32,448 nt of DNA from Gammaproteobacteria bacterium (GTDB taxonomy: Bacteria > Pseudomonadota > Gammaproteobacteria > Burkholderiales > Burkholderiaceae_C): the NCBI GenBank assembly GCA_018820395.1, contig JAHJOG010000257.1, forward strand, positions 1-32,448, read 5' to 3'. The notes beneath the pieces are model-generated. The model did not search any database and was not told the origin of the DNA. It saw only the letters and a program-made list of their open reading frames with translations. Position numbers and translations under genes: made by a program. Shown one piece after another: positions 16,601 to 23,354 of this stretch. Position 1 is the first letter of the stretch; every line of letters begins with the position of its first letter.

Positions 16601-18690
16601 CGAATACCCATGGCTGCGAGGTTCGACAACCGCCAGACGATCGGGTCGGCCACGCGGACCAGCAGCTCGAAGAAGTCGTCTTCGCGGGAGGCATTGACCC
16701 AGTCGCCGACGTCTGATTGAGCATCCATTGCCCAGACCGTTCCGGTGCGCAGGCGGCCGAAATCGTCGGCCAGGTCACCGGCGCGTGCGAGCTTGCGTTC
16801 GTCACGTTCGAGCTTGCACCAGATGGCGGCGCGCGCCTCGAAGTCCTGCTGGTCGAGCAGGCTGTCGCTGTTTCCGTCGATCCAGGTCTTCAGGCGTGGC
16901 CAGCGTTCGAGCAGGGTGTCGTGGATCAGTTCGACCATGCCCTTGTCGCCGTCTTCGTCGGCAAGAAGGCGGTGCGCCGGCTTCCTCATCTCCTCGGCCA
17001 CGTTGCGCAGGACCGGCGGCAGCGACGACAGCGTCACGCGAGCCTTGGTCGGAAGGATTTTCTCGCGGTCTATGCGCACCAGGCGCTTGAAAAGTTTTGG
17101 CAGCAGGCGCGCATGCTCGGGCGAGAGTTCCGTCTGAAAAGCCTCCGCGCGCCGCTTGACCACATCGCGCAGGCCGCCCAGAGCCATGTACTGTTCCTTG
17201 GTGAATCGTCGCGCCTCCATGGCCGTGGGATTGGCCTGGATCGCCCAGACCATCTCTTCGAGACAGGCGCTCAGCAGCGGCGGCCACCCGTTCAGCGTGC
17301 GGATGTCCGCGCGCACGGCCTTTAGCAGCAGGGGATCGACCGCGAAGCCCGCGCGCTCGCAAGGGCCGAGCACGATGCGGTCGATGTCGGCGTCGTGTTC
17401 CGGCGCATGCAGCACGCGCGTCGGGCCGCGTTCGAACAGGCGGTGCACGTCGGCCGCACTCTCTCCGACGAGCTTGTCCGCGTAGTCGGAGCGGATCGTG
17501 GCCAGCACGAAGTTGCGACCTTCGTCGTGGTCCAGGAAGCGCTTGAGCCCGGCCACGAACGCGCGCTTGCGGCTTTTGCTGTGCCTGCCTTCGTCGGTGT
17601 TCGCGTCCGCCGTCTCGACCAGCAGCTCCTCGAGCTGGTCGATGTACAGCACACGCTTGCCGGTGCTGACGATCGCATCTTCCAGCGTCTGCACGAAGGC
17701 GTCAGGGCTGTCGCACAGGCGCTGCGCCTCTGCCTCCAGCGCGCGCGGACCCCAGCCCTTAGCCAGGCCGCGCCGTTTGTTGAGCACGGCGAGCAGTTCG
17801 ATGAACGGGTCCGCACCCGGATGGAAGTAAAGAGAGTTGCGTGGGCTGCGCACGGGCGTGCCCGGAAGGCGCGGCAGCACGCCGGCCAGGATCAGCGAAG
17901 ACTTGCCATTGCCCGATCCGCCCTTGACCAGCAGGCTTCGGTTGGCGCTGGAGTTGATCACGTCGAGGCATTCGGCAATTTCCGTCTCGCGGCCGAAGAA
18001 GTGGGCGGCGTCCTTGCGGCCGAATGGACTCAGACCGACGAAGACGGGGAATTCGTCGAGCGCTTTGGTCGGCTCAGGCTTGTCTGGCGGCTCTGCCGCA
18101 ACGCCCGGCTGGTCGGGCGCCGCCGCATGCATCAGGTGCCAGCTGCGTTCATCCTGCTCGATACCGGCCGCCTGCTTGACGAGCTGGTTTTCGAGGTCGG
18201 TCTGGCTGTCGAAGCGGTAGACCAGGCCGTTGTGCCGCTGCTCGACCTGCTTGAAGTATCTGACCATTGCCGAACGCCGGTCGAGCGCATCTTCGTCCAG
18301 GTCTTGGCGGTTGTGCCGGGCGCCCCAGAGGTAGACGCGCGGCCGGGGCGCGGGCAGGCCGAGAAAGTGCTCGATCTCCCGGATGCTGTAGTCGCCGACG
18401 CGCTGGTCGGCCACGGCAACGATGATCTGGAAGGTGTGGCCCGCGAGGATGCGTTCGATGTCTAGCTGCGCGGCCGACGACGCCGACAGCGGAAGGTCTT
18501 CCCACTTGGTGAGCCGGTAGCGGACCTTGGAACCGTGCGCCGCACCGCGGTCGTGGAGGGCGACGATGACAGCTTTGCGCAACTCGTCGCAGTCGGTGGG
18601 CCCGACCAGGAGCACGTCGAAGCTCAGCTTGTCGCCATCCCACGCCGGTGCCAGATAGTTGTCTCGCAATCCATGGTCGCTCCAATGCAT
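13693..18690 (-). CDS. giant STAND ATPase with DUF4062/TIR-like N-terminus, ankyrin repeats and two C-terminal repeat domains
   Basis: Encodes 1665 residues. About 22-175 is an alpha/beta domain (FDVLLVGPTDCDELRKAV, TKWEDL, REIEHFLGL, RVYLWGAR) resembling DUF4062/TIR-like modules that precede STAND ATPases. About 214-605 is an nSTAND1-type NTPase: FVGLSPFGRKDAAHFFGRE, Walker A GGSGNGKSS (257-265), Walker B RVLYIDQLEELL (346-357), sensor-like LATIRSDYADKL (396-407) and the terminal ELIHDTLLERWPRLKTWI. About 778-1060 holds divergent ankyrin repeats (for example ELHHIAALCGHLDVLERLRE; ALSLAALNGHLTVVDHLL). Residues 1186-1402 and 1436-1648 are two copies of an unrecognised domain also encoded by the next gene. 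ATG at 18690 follows a GGGAAGAAAG tract; upstream sequence is not protein-like. No signal peptide or membrane helix. STAND proteins are ligand-triggered oligomerising switches, often in immunity; the sensor role is inference. Confidence 0.85.
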   Translation of the reverse strand: MHWSDHGLRDNYLAPAWDGDKLSFDVLLVGPTDCDELRKAVIVALHDRGAAHGSKVRYRLTKWEDLPLSASSAAQLDIERILAGHTFQIIVAVADQRVGDYSIREIEHFLGLPAPRPRVYLWGARHNRQDLDEDALDRRSAMVRYFKQVEQRHNGLVYRFDSQTDLENQLVKQAAGIEQDERSWHLMHAAAPDQPGVAAEPPDKPEPTKALDEFPVFVGLSPFGRKDAAHFFGRETEIAECLDVINSSANRSLLVKGGSGNGKSSLILAGVLPRLPGTPVRSPRNSLYFHPGADPFIELLAVLNKRRGLAKGWGPRALEAEAQRLCDSPDAFVQTLEDAIVSTGKRVLYIDQLEELLVETADANTDEGRHSKSRKRAFVAGLKRFLDHDEGRNFVLATIRSDYADKLVGESAADVHRLFERGPTRVLHAPEHDADIDRIVLGPCERAGFAVDPLLLKAVRADIRTLNGWPPLLSACLEEMVWAIQANPTAMEARRFTKEQYMALGGLRDVVKRRAEAFQTELSPEHARLLPKLFKRLVRIDREKILPTKARVTLSSLPPVLRNVAEEMRKPAHRLLADEDGDKGMVELIHDTLLERWPRLKTWIDGNSDSLLDQQDFEARAAIWCKLERDERKLARAGDLADDFGRLRTGTVWAMDAQSDVGDWVNASREDDFFELLVRVADPIVWRLSNLAAMGIRLSERRVADLPGEVAPFYFVLCPDRMPAPAPEDAQQTSSVGDAEDVRAQFAATQADASNTKRSPLAYLRTEHLSLRFGRTAQYELHHIAALCGHLDVLERLRELGADLNKPSTHNRTALSLAALNGHLTVVDHLLALAPDPARTVLTMAHETSRHAFHDAAFWGHADVLRRLLEAVPAGQEVDTADGEMWTPLLAAAHFGQIDFVRALIESGRARLDAQTGMGLSILSVAIQARRWRLVQQLLVWVPSAKLAIDQGDAQGNLLYAPLALLIDAWSGTLEDDHRADIEAIFRSLLEAGAEPRLLLGSQALPLVAFAAERGALPLLALLTPRTDAAAVDSTGQSALHLALRNRREDCALHLLALRVDDALPVSASPALMLDAIRAGLFEPARILIQRDARQHARAIDLHRLLALLPDPAAVDAADLAADERQAQRDLALARGRIVAMLLDHGMPAPRVHRFARDPAERIIGSQAHLDAIGDWRWHDAEWPLDPLIDGQWQAVPAADCADILRQCVSQGALDALELEDLLDQCARRLPLGFYKDGALVEFAARGDEGGIVELLQVGKRWIRLQGTSPPLHQINAEAPLALRDDDDARTYLALFTSAVHGEEGAFRLLDRFDRVIWLADADPASMARVESLCMPVATLPRMEDGRFRFECRVLYSNAVFTASMAVASTGMAEMLEDIPLESDLRVAREKFVDGIRRVVGGPRRGPWPAPSELLERVKERLAALRCPVASWLLPPLTEGEWQEIHPADCRDWLAQCVVQGALVPDDLDLLQDQCGRCLVPTFYEDALLAEFAVRTARGPGTLALMRQGGVWRRFDGRRQALEWTNARASLRLPDAASAQRYLDLFCAVAQGPEGVFRLLRDESRVLWLDAAAPHPDLRQSIEPPRLLPIEAESPGHRFRCTILYGTHVFHTDMSVAPGGMVEMKDEVMVLTNLPIRVERFVDGVRIWTDPQAKAGDDPSEASSL
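13747..14385 (-). repeat. repeat domain copy B (STAND residues 1436-1648)
   Basis: Key blocks: PLTEGEWQEIHPADC, YLDLFCAVAQGPEGVFRLL, YGTHVFHTDMSVAPGGM, RFVDGVRIW. It aligns along its length with copy A at 14485-15135. Confidence 0.8.
14485..15135 (-). repeat. repeat domain copy A (STAND residues 1186-1402)
   Basis: Key blocks: PLIDGQWQAVPAADC, YLALFTSAVHGEEGAFRLL, YSNAVFTASMAVASTGM, KFVDGIRRVV. It aligns with copy B, separated from it by a 33-residue linker. Confidence 0.8.
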
Positions 18691-18864
18691 CGAAAAGATC
18701 TTTCTTCCCGGTCGAAATACCCAGGGGCCAGCGCTGCGCGCACGCACCCACCGTACGCAAGGCGACGACCGAGGTCGTGCGCACCGCATGCGGGAGGCTG
18801 GCCGAAGCCGGGCGCGGGATTTGCCAGCATACTTTGAGGTAAGACTTTTGTACACGGAGTTTGT
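18691..18864. promoter_or_regulatory. divergent intergenic region of the island
   Basis: These 174 bases separate the oppositely transcribed STAND and SLATT-like genes, so promoters for both directions should lie here. The right end is more AT-rich (about 18828-18864). I could not identify convincing -35/-10 pairs or a clear operator palindrome. Confidence 0.45.
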
Positions 18865-21183
18865 ATGAACGAGAACCATCGGGCGTTCGCGGACGGTCCG
18901 CGCGCGCGCGACGCGCCGTACGTCCTCGAATCGCTCGCCGGTGGTCATTGGGTGATTGGCATCCACGCGGATTCGCTCGAGGTCCGGCCGCTGCTCGATG
19001 CGCTGATGGCTTGCCGCAACGCGGCCGATCCCGGCGCGCCGCCACCGACGTGTATCCGGCAGGAGCCTGAAAGCGCCGCCCCGCGGCTTCGAGCCCAAGG
19101 TCCCACGATTGCTGTCGAGCCGGTGGCGTCGTCAGCGGGATCGCAGGGCGCTCTTCCTCGCAGGTCCTATCGCCTCCATGCGCTGACGCCGCCCGACCCG
19201 CGGGATCGGCGCCAGATGCTTCGCACGCGAGACGAAGCTTTGAGCGCGGCAGCCGACATCCTGGTCGTGGCCACCGACTGCGATGCCGCCGCTTTTCCGC
19301 CAGGACTGTTCATGCTGCGCATCGCGCTGGCGCAGACCATCCCCGTCGTGTGGCTGCTGCGGCGTGAAGGGCGCACCGAGTGCCGCCTGTCGATCGGTGC
19401 GGGGCAGTCGGGCGATGCGGCACCGCCGTCCCCGACATTGCGCACGCCGAGCCATTCGACCTTGATCGAGCGCCTGACCCACCTGAGAGACGGCGACCCG
19501 CTCGATCACTGGCTCGACGAATTGCGGTCGCTGTTCGAGCGGCCCGACGTCGATCTGGACGCGAGCGAGGGCCGCGCCATGCTGGATGCCTGGTGGTCAG
19601 CACGCATTCAGCCCGTCCTCGACATTGACGCCGCGCTGGCCCTGGCTGCAGCACCCCCGCCCGGAAAGTCCCGCACGGTCCAGGTCACACAGAAGTCCGG
19701 TCGCGTTGCGCGCGACTCACGTCACGGGCCAGACGATCGTGCGACGGTCGTCGCGCACGACATGCTGCGCTGGCTGCGCGACATGGCGCTGCCGCGAGTT
19801 GCACCGGCGCGCCTTGCAGGCGCGGTCGCGGGCGCTTGGCACCTCCTATTGAGTCGGGCGTTGGCATTGCAATGGAAGAGCTTGGGTGCCTACTGGACTG
19901 GCGCGCTCGTTCCCTGGTGCCGTGCCGTGTGCGGCATTGGCTCATTGAATGCTGCGCGGCGCGATTTCGCGTACGCGCAAGGACCGGACGCCGGGATGCC
20001 GGACGGCCTCAGCCTGAGAGACGGCGAGGCCGCCGACCGGGCCTTCGATCTGGCCGACGAGCGCGCCAACATCGACAGCGGCCGCTATCGCAGCGCCATG
20101 TGGCTGGGCTACCTGCTGTCGGCCGGCGCAGTGGTCGCTGCGGCACTTGGCGTGCTCGCGGTGCCGCACGCCGGTGGGCACAACTTGCCGCACGGCACAT
20201 CGCATCTCTCGGTCTGGTGGACGGTCGGCTGGGTCTCGGTCGTTGCCGCGCTGACGCTGTTTTTCATGGGCTGGGAGCGCGCGGATCCGTCGACGGCGGT
20301 CGTGCTGTGCGGAGTGACGATCGTGCTCGCGTTGGCCGGGGCGCTGGCACTGTGGCAATTCGACGCGTTGAGTTTGCCGTCGGCCGTCGAACTCGTGGCC
20401 CTGGTCGCCATCCTGGCTCTGGTGCGCGTGGTGTGGACGCTCGGCGCGCACGAGCGCTGGCTGGCCGCGCGCACGCTTGCAGAGGCCCTGCGTTACGACC
20501 ACATGCTGCGTCCCGTTCTAGCGTCGACGCGCATCTCCGGGCATAGAGCGTTTAGCCTCGAAAGCGGGCGTCTGGTGCTGATCGATGCACATGCCTGGTG
20601 GCTGGCCCGCTTACGCGCGGTCGACCCCCTGCCCGAGGCCGCCGAAGGCGACGCACCGGTGTCGCTGGCCCAGCGCTCACATCTGCTCGGACACATTGCG
20701 CACGTGATCGGGCAAATCGAGGGTCAGATCGCCTATCACGGCAGCCGGCACCACCGCGAGCACGTGATCAGCCACCGCCTCCACATCGCGACCGTCGCCT
20801 GCTTCGTGGTGGCGGCGTGCTGCGCCGCGCTGCACGCCGCGCACTGGCCCGGCGCGCCCGGCGGGTGGACGCCGTCGCTCGTGTTCGGCACCATCGCCTT
20901 GCCGGCACTTGGCGCGGCGCTGCATGCCATTCGCAGCAATCTCGAACTCGAACGGCACGCGCAGGCCTCAGGCGGCATGGTCGCCGTGCTGGAAGGCCAC
21001 CGGAACGCGCTTCAGGTGCTGCGCCAGGAGATTGCCGAGATCGTCGCCTTCGATGCGTGCATCCCCTGGCGCTACGTGGCCGAAGTGCGGTCGACCGTCA
21101 CACTGGCAGCCGACGCCATGATGAGCGACGTCCTTGGCTGGCACCGGCTCGTGGCAGCGCAGGCGATGCCGGTCCCGACCTGA
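18865..21183 (+). CDS. membrane protein with degenerate SLOG-like domain and SLATT-like helices
   Basis: Encodes 772 residues, not a well-known family to me. The N-terminal part (about 19-175) looks like a worn SLOG-type nucleotide-binding domain: HWVIGIHADSLEVRPLLDAL, then SYRLHALTPPDPRD, then AAADILVVATDCDAA and LRIALAQTIPVVWLLRREG, the place of the usual ADvLiAvwDG...GGT...A...iPVvwI pattern but without GGT. The C-terminal part has hydrophobic segments near 411-433, 450-468, 477-497, 508-526, 639-657 and 671-689. ADERANIDSGRYRSAMWLGY before the first helix and ERWLAARTLAEALRY (530-544) after the fourth recall SLATT proteins, predicted pore-forming effectors of conflict systems. ATG at 18865 has GGAG 5 bases upstream. 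It is divergent from the STAND operon, which suggests a shared system. The SLOG and SLATT assignments are tentative. Confidence 0.7.
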   Translation: MNENHRAFADGPRARDAPYVLESLAGGHWVIGIHADSLEVRPLLDALMACRNAADPGAPPPTCIRQEPESAAPRLRAQGPTIAVEPVASSAGSQGALPRRSYRLHALTPPDPRDRRQMLRTRDEALSAAADILVVATDCDAAAFPPGLFMLRIALAQTIPVVWLLRREGRTECRLSIGAGQSGDAAPPSPTLRTPSHSTLIERLTHLRDGDPLDHWLDELRSLFERPDVDLDASEGRAMLDAWWSARIQPVLDIDAALALAAAPPPGKSRTVQVTQKSGRVARDSRHGPDDRATVVAHDMLRWLRDMALPRVAPARLAGAVAGAWHLLLSRALALQWKSLGAYWTGALVPWCRAVCGIGSLNAARRDFAYAQGPDAGMPDGLSLRDGEAADRAFDLADERANIDSGRYRSAMWLGYLLSAGAVVAAALGVLAVPHAGGHNLPHGTSHLSVWWTVGWVSVVAALTLFFMGWERADPSTAVVLCGVTIVLALAGALALWQFDALSLPSAVELVALVAILALVRVVWTLGAHERWLAARTLAEALRYDHMLRPVLASTRISGHRAFSLESGRLVLIDAHAWWLARLRAVDPLPEAAEGDAPVSLAQRSHLLGHIAHVIGQIEGQIAYHGSRHHREHVISHRLHIATVACFVVAACCAALHAAHWPGAPGGWTPSLVFGTIALPALGAALHAIRSNLELERHAQASGGMVAVLEGHRNALQVLRQEIAEIVAFDACIPWRYVAEVRSTVTLAADAMMSDVLGWHRLVAAQAMPVPT

Positions 21184-21268
21184 AAGGCCGAGCAGCGCGA
21201 CGCGGGCGCACCGATCGGCGACATCGGAGAAACTTGCCAGGCTCCGCAGGCGAATTGCGGAACAGGAC
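21184..21268. other. convergent gap with hairpins after the SLATT-like gene
   Basis: TCCGCA (21243-21248) pairs with TGCGGA (21256-21261) over a 7-base loop, and CCGAT...ATCGG forms a second short stem upstream. There is no T tract. A possible transcription end for the two converging genes. Confidence 0.3.
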
Positions 21269-22354
21269 CTAGAGCGCGATGGCGCGGCCTTCCGCGTCGA
21301 AGAAGTGCAGCGCTTTCGCCTCGATGGCGAGTTGCAGCGTGCCCGCGTCGCCCATGCCGAGCTCGGGCGCGAGCACCACCACTTCGCCGAGATCGGACCG
21401 CAGATAGCAGAAGGCGCGATCGCCCAGGTGCTCGACCGCCTGCACTTCGCAGTCGCGCAAGGTGAGCGCGACCTCTTGGCCCGATGCGGCGGCGGGGCGC
21501 GCATGTTCGGGCCGGAAACCCACCGTCGCCGGTGCACGCGGCAACGCGAGGCCCGGCGGAAGCTTCAGCGTGCCTGCGGCGAGCCTTAACACCAGGCCGT
21601 CGGCCGTGGTTTCGTGCCCCTGCACCGGCAGAAGGTTCATGCGCGGCGTGCCGATGAAGCCCGCCACGTACAGGTTGGCCGGCGATCGGTACAGCTGCAG
21701 TGGCGCGCCGATCTGCTCGATGTGCCCCTTGCGCAAGACCACGATCTGGTCGGCCAGCGTCATGGCTTCGGTCTGGTCGTGCGTCACATACACGGCCGTC
21801 GACTTGAGCGAGCGCTGCAGCCGCGCGATTTCCAGGCGCAGCCGCACGCGCAGTTCGAGGTCGAGGTTGGACAGTGGCTCGTCGTACAGAAACACCTTGG
21901 GCCGCCGGATCATGGCGCGGCCCATGGCCACGCGCTGGCGCTGGCCGCCCGAGAGCTGGCGCGGGTAGCGGTCGAGCAGCGGCGCGAGTTCGAGCGTGCC
22001 GGCGATTTCGTCCACCGCGCGACGCTGCTCGGCGCGGTCGACCTTGGCCATGCGCAGCGGAAACGCGAGGTTCTGGCGCACCGTCTTGTGCGGATAGAGC
22101 GCGTTGTTCTGGAACACCAGCGCGCAGCCGCGCTCGGCGGGCGGCGCGTCGTTGATCACTTCGCCGTCGAGCACCACGTCGCCGGCGCTCTGCGTTTCGA
22201 GCCCGGCGATGATGCGCAGCAGGGTCGACTTGCCGCAGCCCGATGGCCCGAGCAGCACCGTGACCTGGCCGTCGGGAATGGTGAGGTCGAGCCCGGGGAT
22301 GACCTCGACGTCGCCGAAGCGCTTGCTGATCGATCGGAGCTGAATCTCGGCCAT
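21269..22354 (-). CDS. sugar/glycerol-phosphate-type ABC transporter ATPase (UgpC/MalK family)
   Basis: Encodes 361 residues, typical of UgpC/MalK. N-terminal ATPase: Walker A GPSGCGKST (36-44), Q-loop VFQNNALYPHKTV, signature LSGGQRQRVAMGRA, Walker B VFLYDEPLSNLD, switch YVTHDQTEAM. The C-terminal TOBE/OB region runs from about 235 (GFIGTPRMNLLPV; VGFRPEH; QAVEHLGDRAF). It should power the permease pair encoded on the other side of the divergent region, since no ATPase gene accompanies them. ATG at 22354 has GAAGG 8 bases upstream. The gene follows the FadR-family regulator by 38 bases on the same strand. Confidence 0.94.
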   Translation of the reverse strand: MAEIQLRSISKRFGDVEVIPGLDLTIPDGQVTVLLGPSGCGKSTLLRIIAGLETQSAGDVVLDGEVINDAPPAERGCALVFQNNALYPHKTVRQNLAFPLRMAKVDRAEQRRAVDEIAGTLELAPLLDRYPRQLSGGQRQRVAMGRAMIRRPKVFLYDEPLSNLDLELRVRLRLEIARLQRSLKSTAVYVTHDQTEAMTLADQIVVLRKGHIEQIGAPLQLYRSPANLYVAGFIGTPRMNLLPVQGHETTADGLVLRLAAGTLKLPPGLALPRAPATVGFRPEHARPAAASGQEVALTLRDCEVQAVEHLGDRAFCYLRSDLGEVVVLAPELGMGDAGTLQLAIEAKALHFFDAEGRAIAL

Positions 22355-22392
22355 GGAAAACGCCTTCGGGTTGAACGGGTCGTCGGAGAACG

Positions 22393-23196
22393 TCAGGAAA
22401 CGTCGGGTGCGGTGGACGGCGCCGCCGGAGAAGCTGCTGCGCCCGCCGCCTGCGCGACGCCGCGCTGGATGTTGGATTCGGTGATGCCGAGCAGCCGCTC
22501 CATGGCCTTGCGCGCTTCGGCCGGGCGGCGCGCCCAGATGTGGTCGAGCACATCGCGGTGCAGCGGCAGGCTCTTGCGCGGGGCACCGGGCTGGCGTGTC
22601 GACAGCTCGAAGGACATGCGCAAAGCCGCCTCGATGGTGGCGCCGAAGGCGACCAGGAACGGGTTGCCCGTCGCGCTCAGGATGGCGCGGTGAAAGTCGA
22701 GGTCGGGACCGGCATAGGCGACCGGGTCCATGCCGGCAGCGTCCATGCCGCGGTAGGCGCGCTCGATGCCCGCGATGGCCGCGTCCGACGCCACGGTGGC
22801 CGCCATCTCGCTCGCCGCGGGCTCGACGATGCGCCGCATCTGCATCAAATGGCGCGCCATCTCGACGCGGTCGTCGCCCGACCAGGCCCAGCGCAGCACG
22901 TCTTCGTCGAGCATGTTCCATTGCATGCGCGGCAGCACGCGGGTGCCGGCCTTCTGTCGCGAGGCGAGCAGGCCCTTGGCTTTCAGCCGCGTGAGCGCTT
23001 CGCGCACCGAGGTGCGGGCCACGCCCAACTCTTCGGCCAGCTCGAGTTCGGTGGGCAGTGCACTGCCGTCCTGCCATTCGCCGCCCAGCACGCGGCGCGC
23101 CAGCTCTTCGGTGACCGACAGCGGCCCGCGGCGCGGCGCGTTGCCGGCGGTCGACGAAGACAGCGGTTGGCGGGTTTTCTGGTCGGACATATCCAT
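22393..23196 (-). CDS. FadR-family (GntR) transcriptional regulator
   Basis: Encodes 267 residues from ATG at 23196 (ATG at 23190 is equally possible). A winged helix-turn-helix (about 24-90: PLSVTEELARRVLGGEW, LPTELELAEELGVARTSVRE, GTRVLPR) is followed by an all-helical FCD ligand/metal domain (about 112-245) with metal-ligand candidates in DLDFHRAIL and LPLHRDVLDHIW. The linker WNMLDEDVLRW is a trait of DgoR-like regulators of sugar-acid pathways, hinting at a sugar-acid-like inducer. It has an Ala/Pro-rich tail. Its position between the ATPase gene and the divergent transporter-enzyme operon suggests it represses both. The ligand is unknown. Confidence 0.92.
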   Translation of the reverse strand: MDMSDQKTRQPLSSSTAGNAPRRGPLSVTEELARRVLGGEWQDGSALPTELELAEELGVARTSVREALTRLKAKGLLASRQKAGTRVLPRMQWNMLDEDVLRWAWSGDDRVEMARHLMQMRRIVEPAASEMAATVASDAAIAGIERAYRGMDAAGMDPVAYAGPDLDFHRAILSATGNPFLVAFGATIEAALRMSFELSTRQPGAPRKSLPLHRDVLDHIWARRPAEARKAMERLLGITESNIQRGVAQAAGAAASPAAPSTAPDVS

Positions 23197-23354
23197 GGAG
23201 TCGAAGGAGCTTAGGCCAGCTTCAGCCGGAGCCAGGCAAGGGTTTACACGAAGCCGTGGCAATAATTTGTCTGTCATATTCCGCCCACAACACACCGCGT
23301 TCGCGCTTCGCGGTGGCTTCGATCCCGCAGGTTCGTCGTCAAGGAGACACCCAC
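23197..23354. promoter_or_regulatory. divergent control region of the transporter/sulfatase locus
   Basis: These 158 bases lie between the regulator and the binding-protein gene. An AT-richer part includes TTTGTCTGTCATATT at 23266-23280, whose TTGTCTGTCA core is an imperfect inverted repeat loosely like GntR/FadR operators (TNGTNNNACNA) but not an exact match. AAGGAGA at 23341-23347 is the ribosome site of the binding-protein gene. No firm sigma-70 promoter is assigned. Confidence 0.35.

Noticed and set aside
13693..18690. Phase-variable or tandem nucleotide repeat explaining the duplicated C-terminal domain
   Set aside because: The copies are diverged at the protein level (only scattered blocks match) and separated by a linker, so this is an old domain duplication, not a recent DNA repeat.
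18691..19098. N-terminal extension of the STAND protein to 1801 residues
   Set aside because: The extra 136 residues are Arg-rich, overlap the start of the divergent gene and lack family character; ATG at 18690 begins the folded domain.
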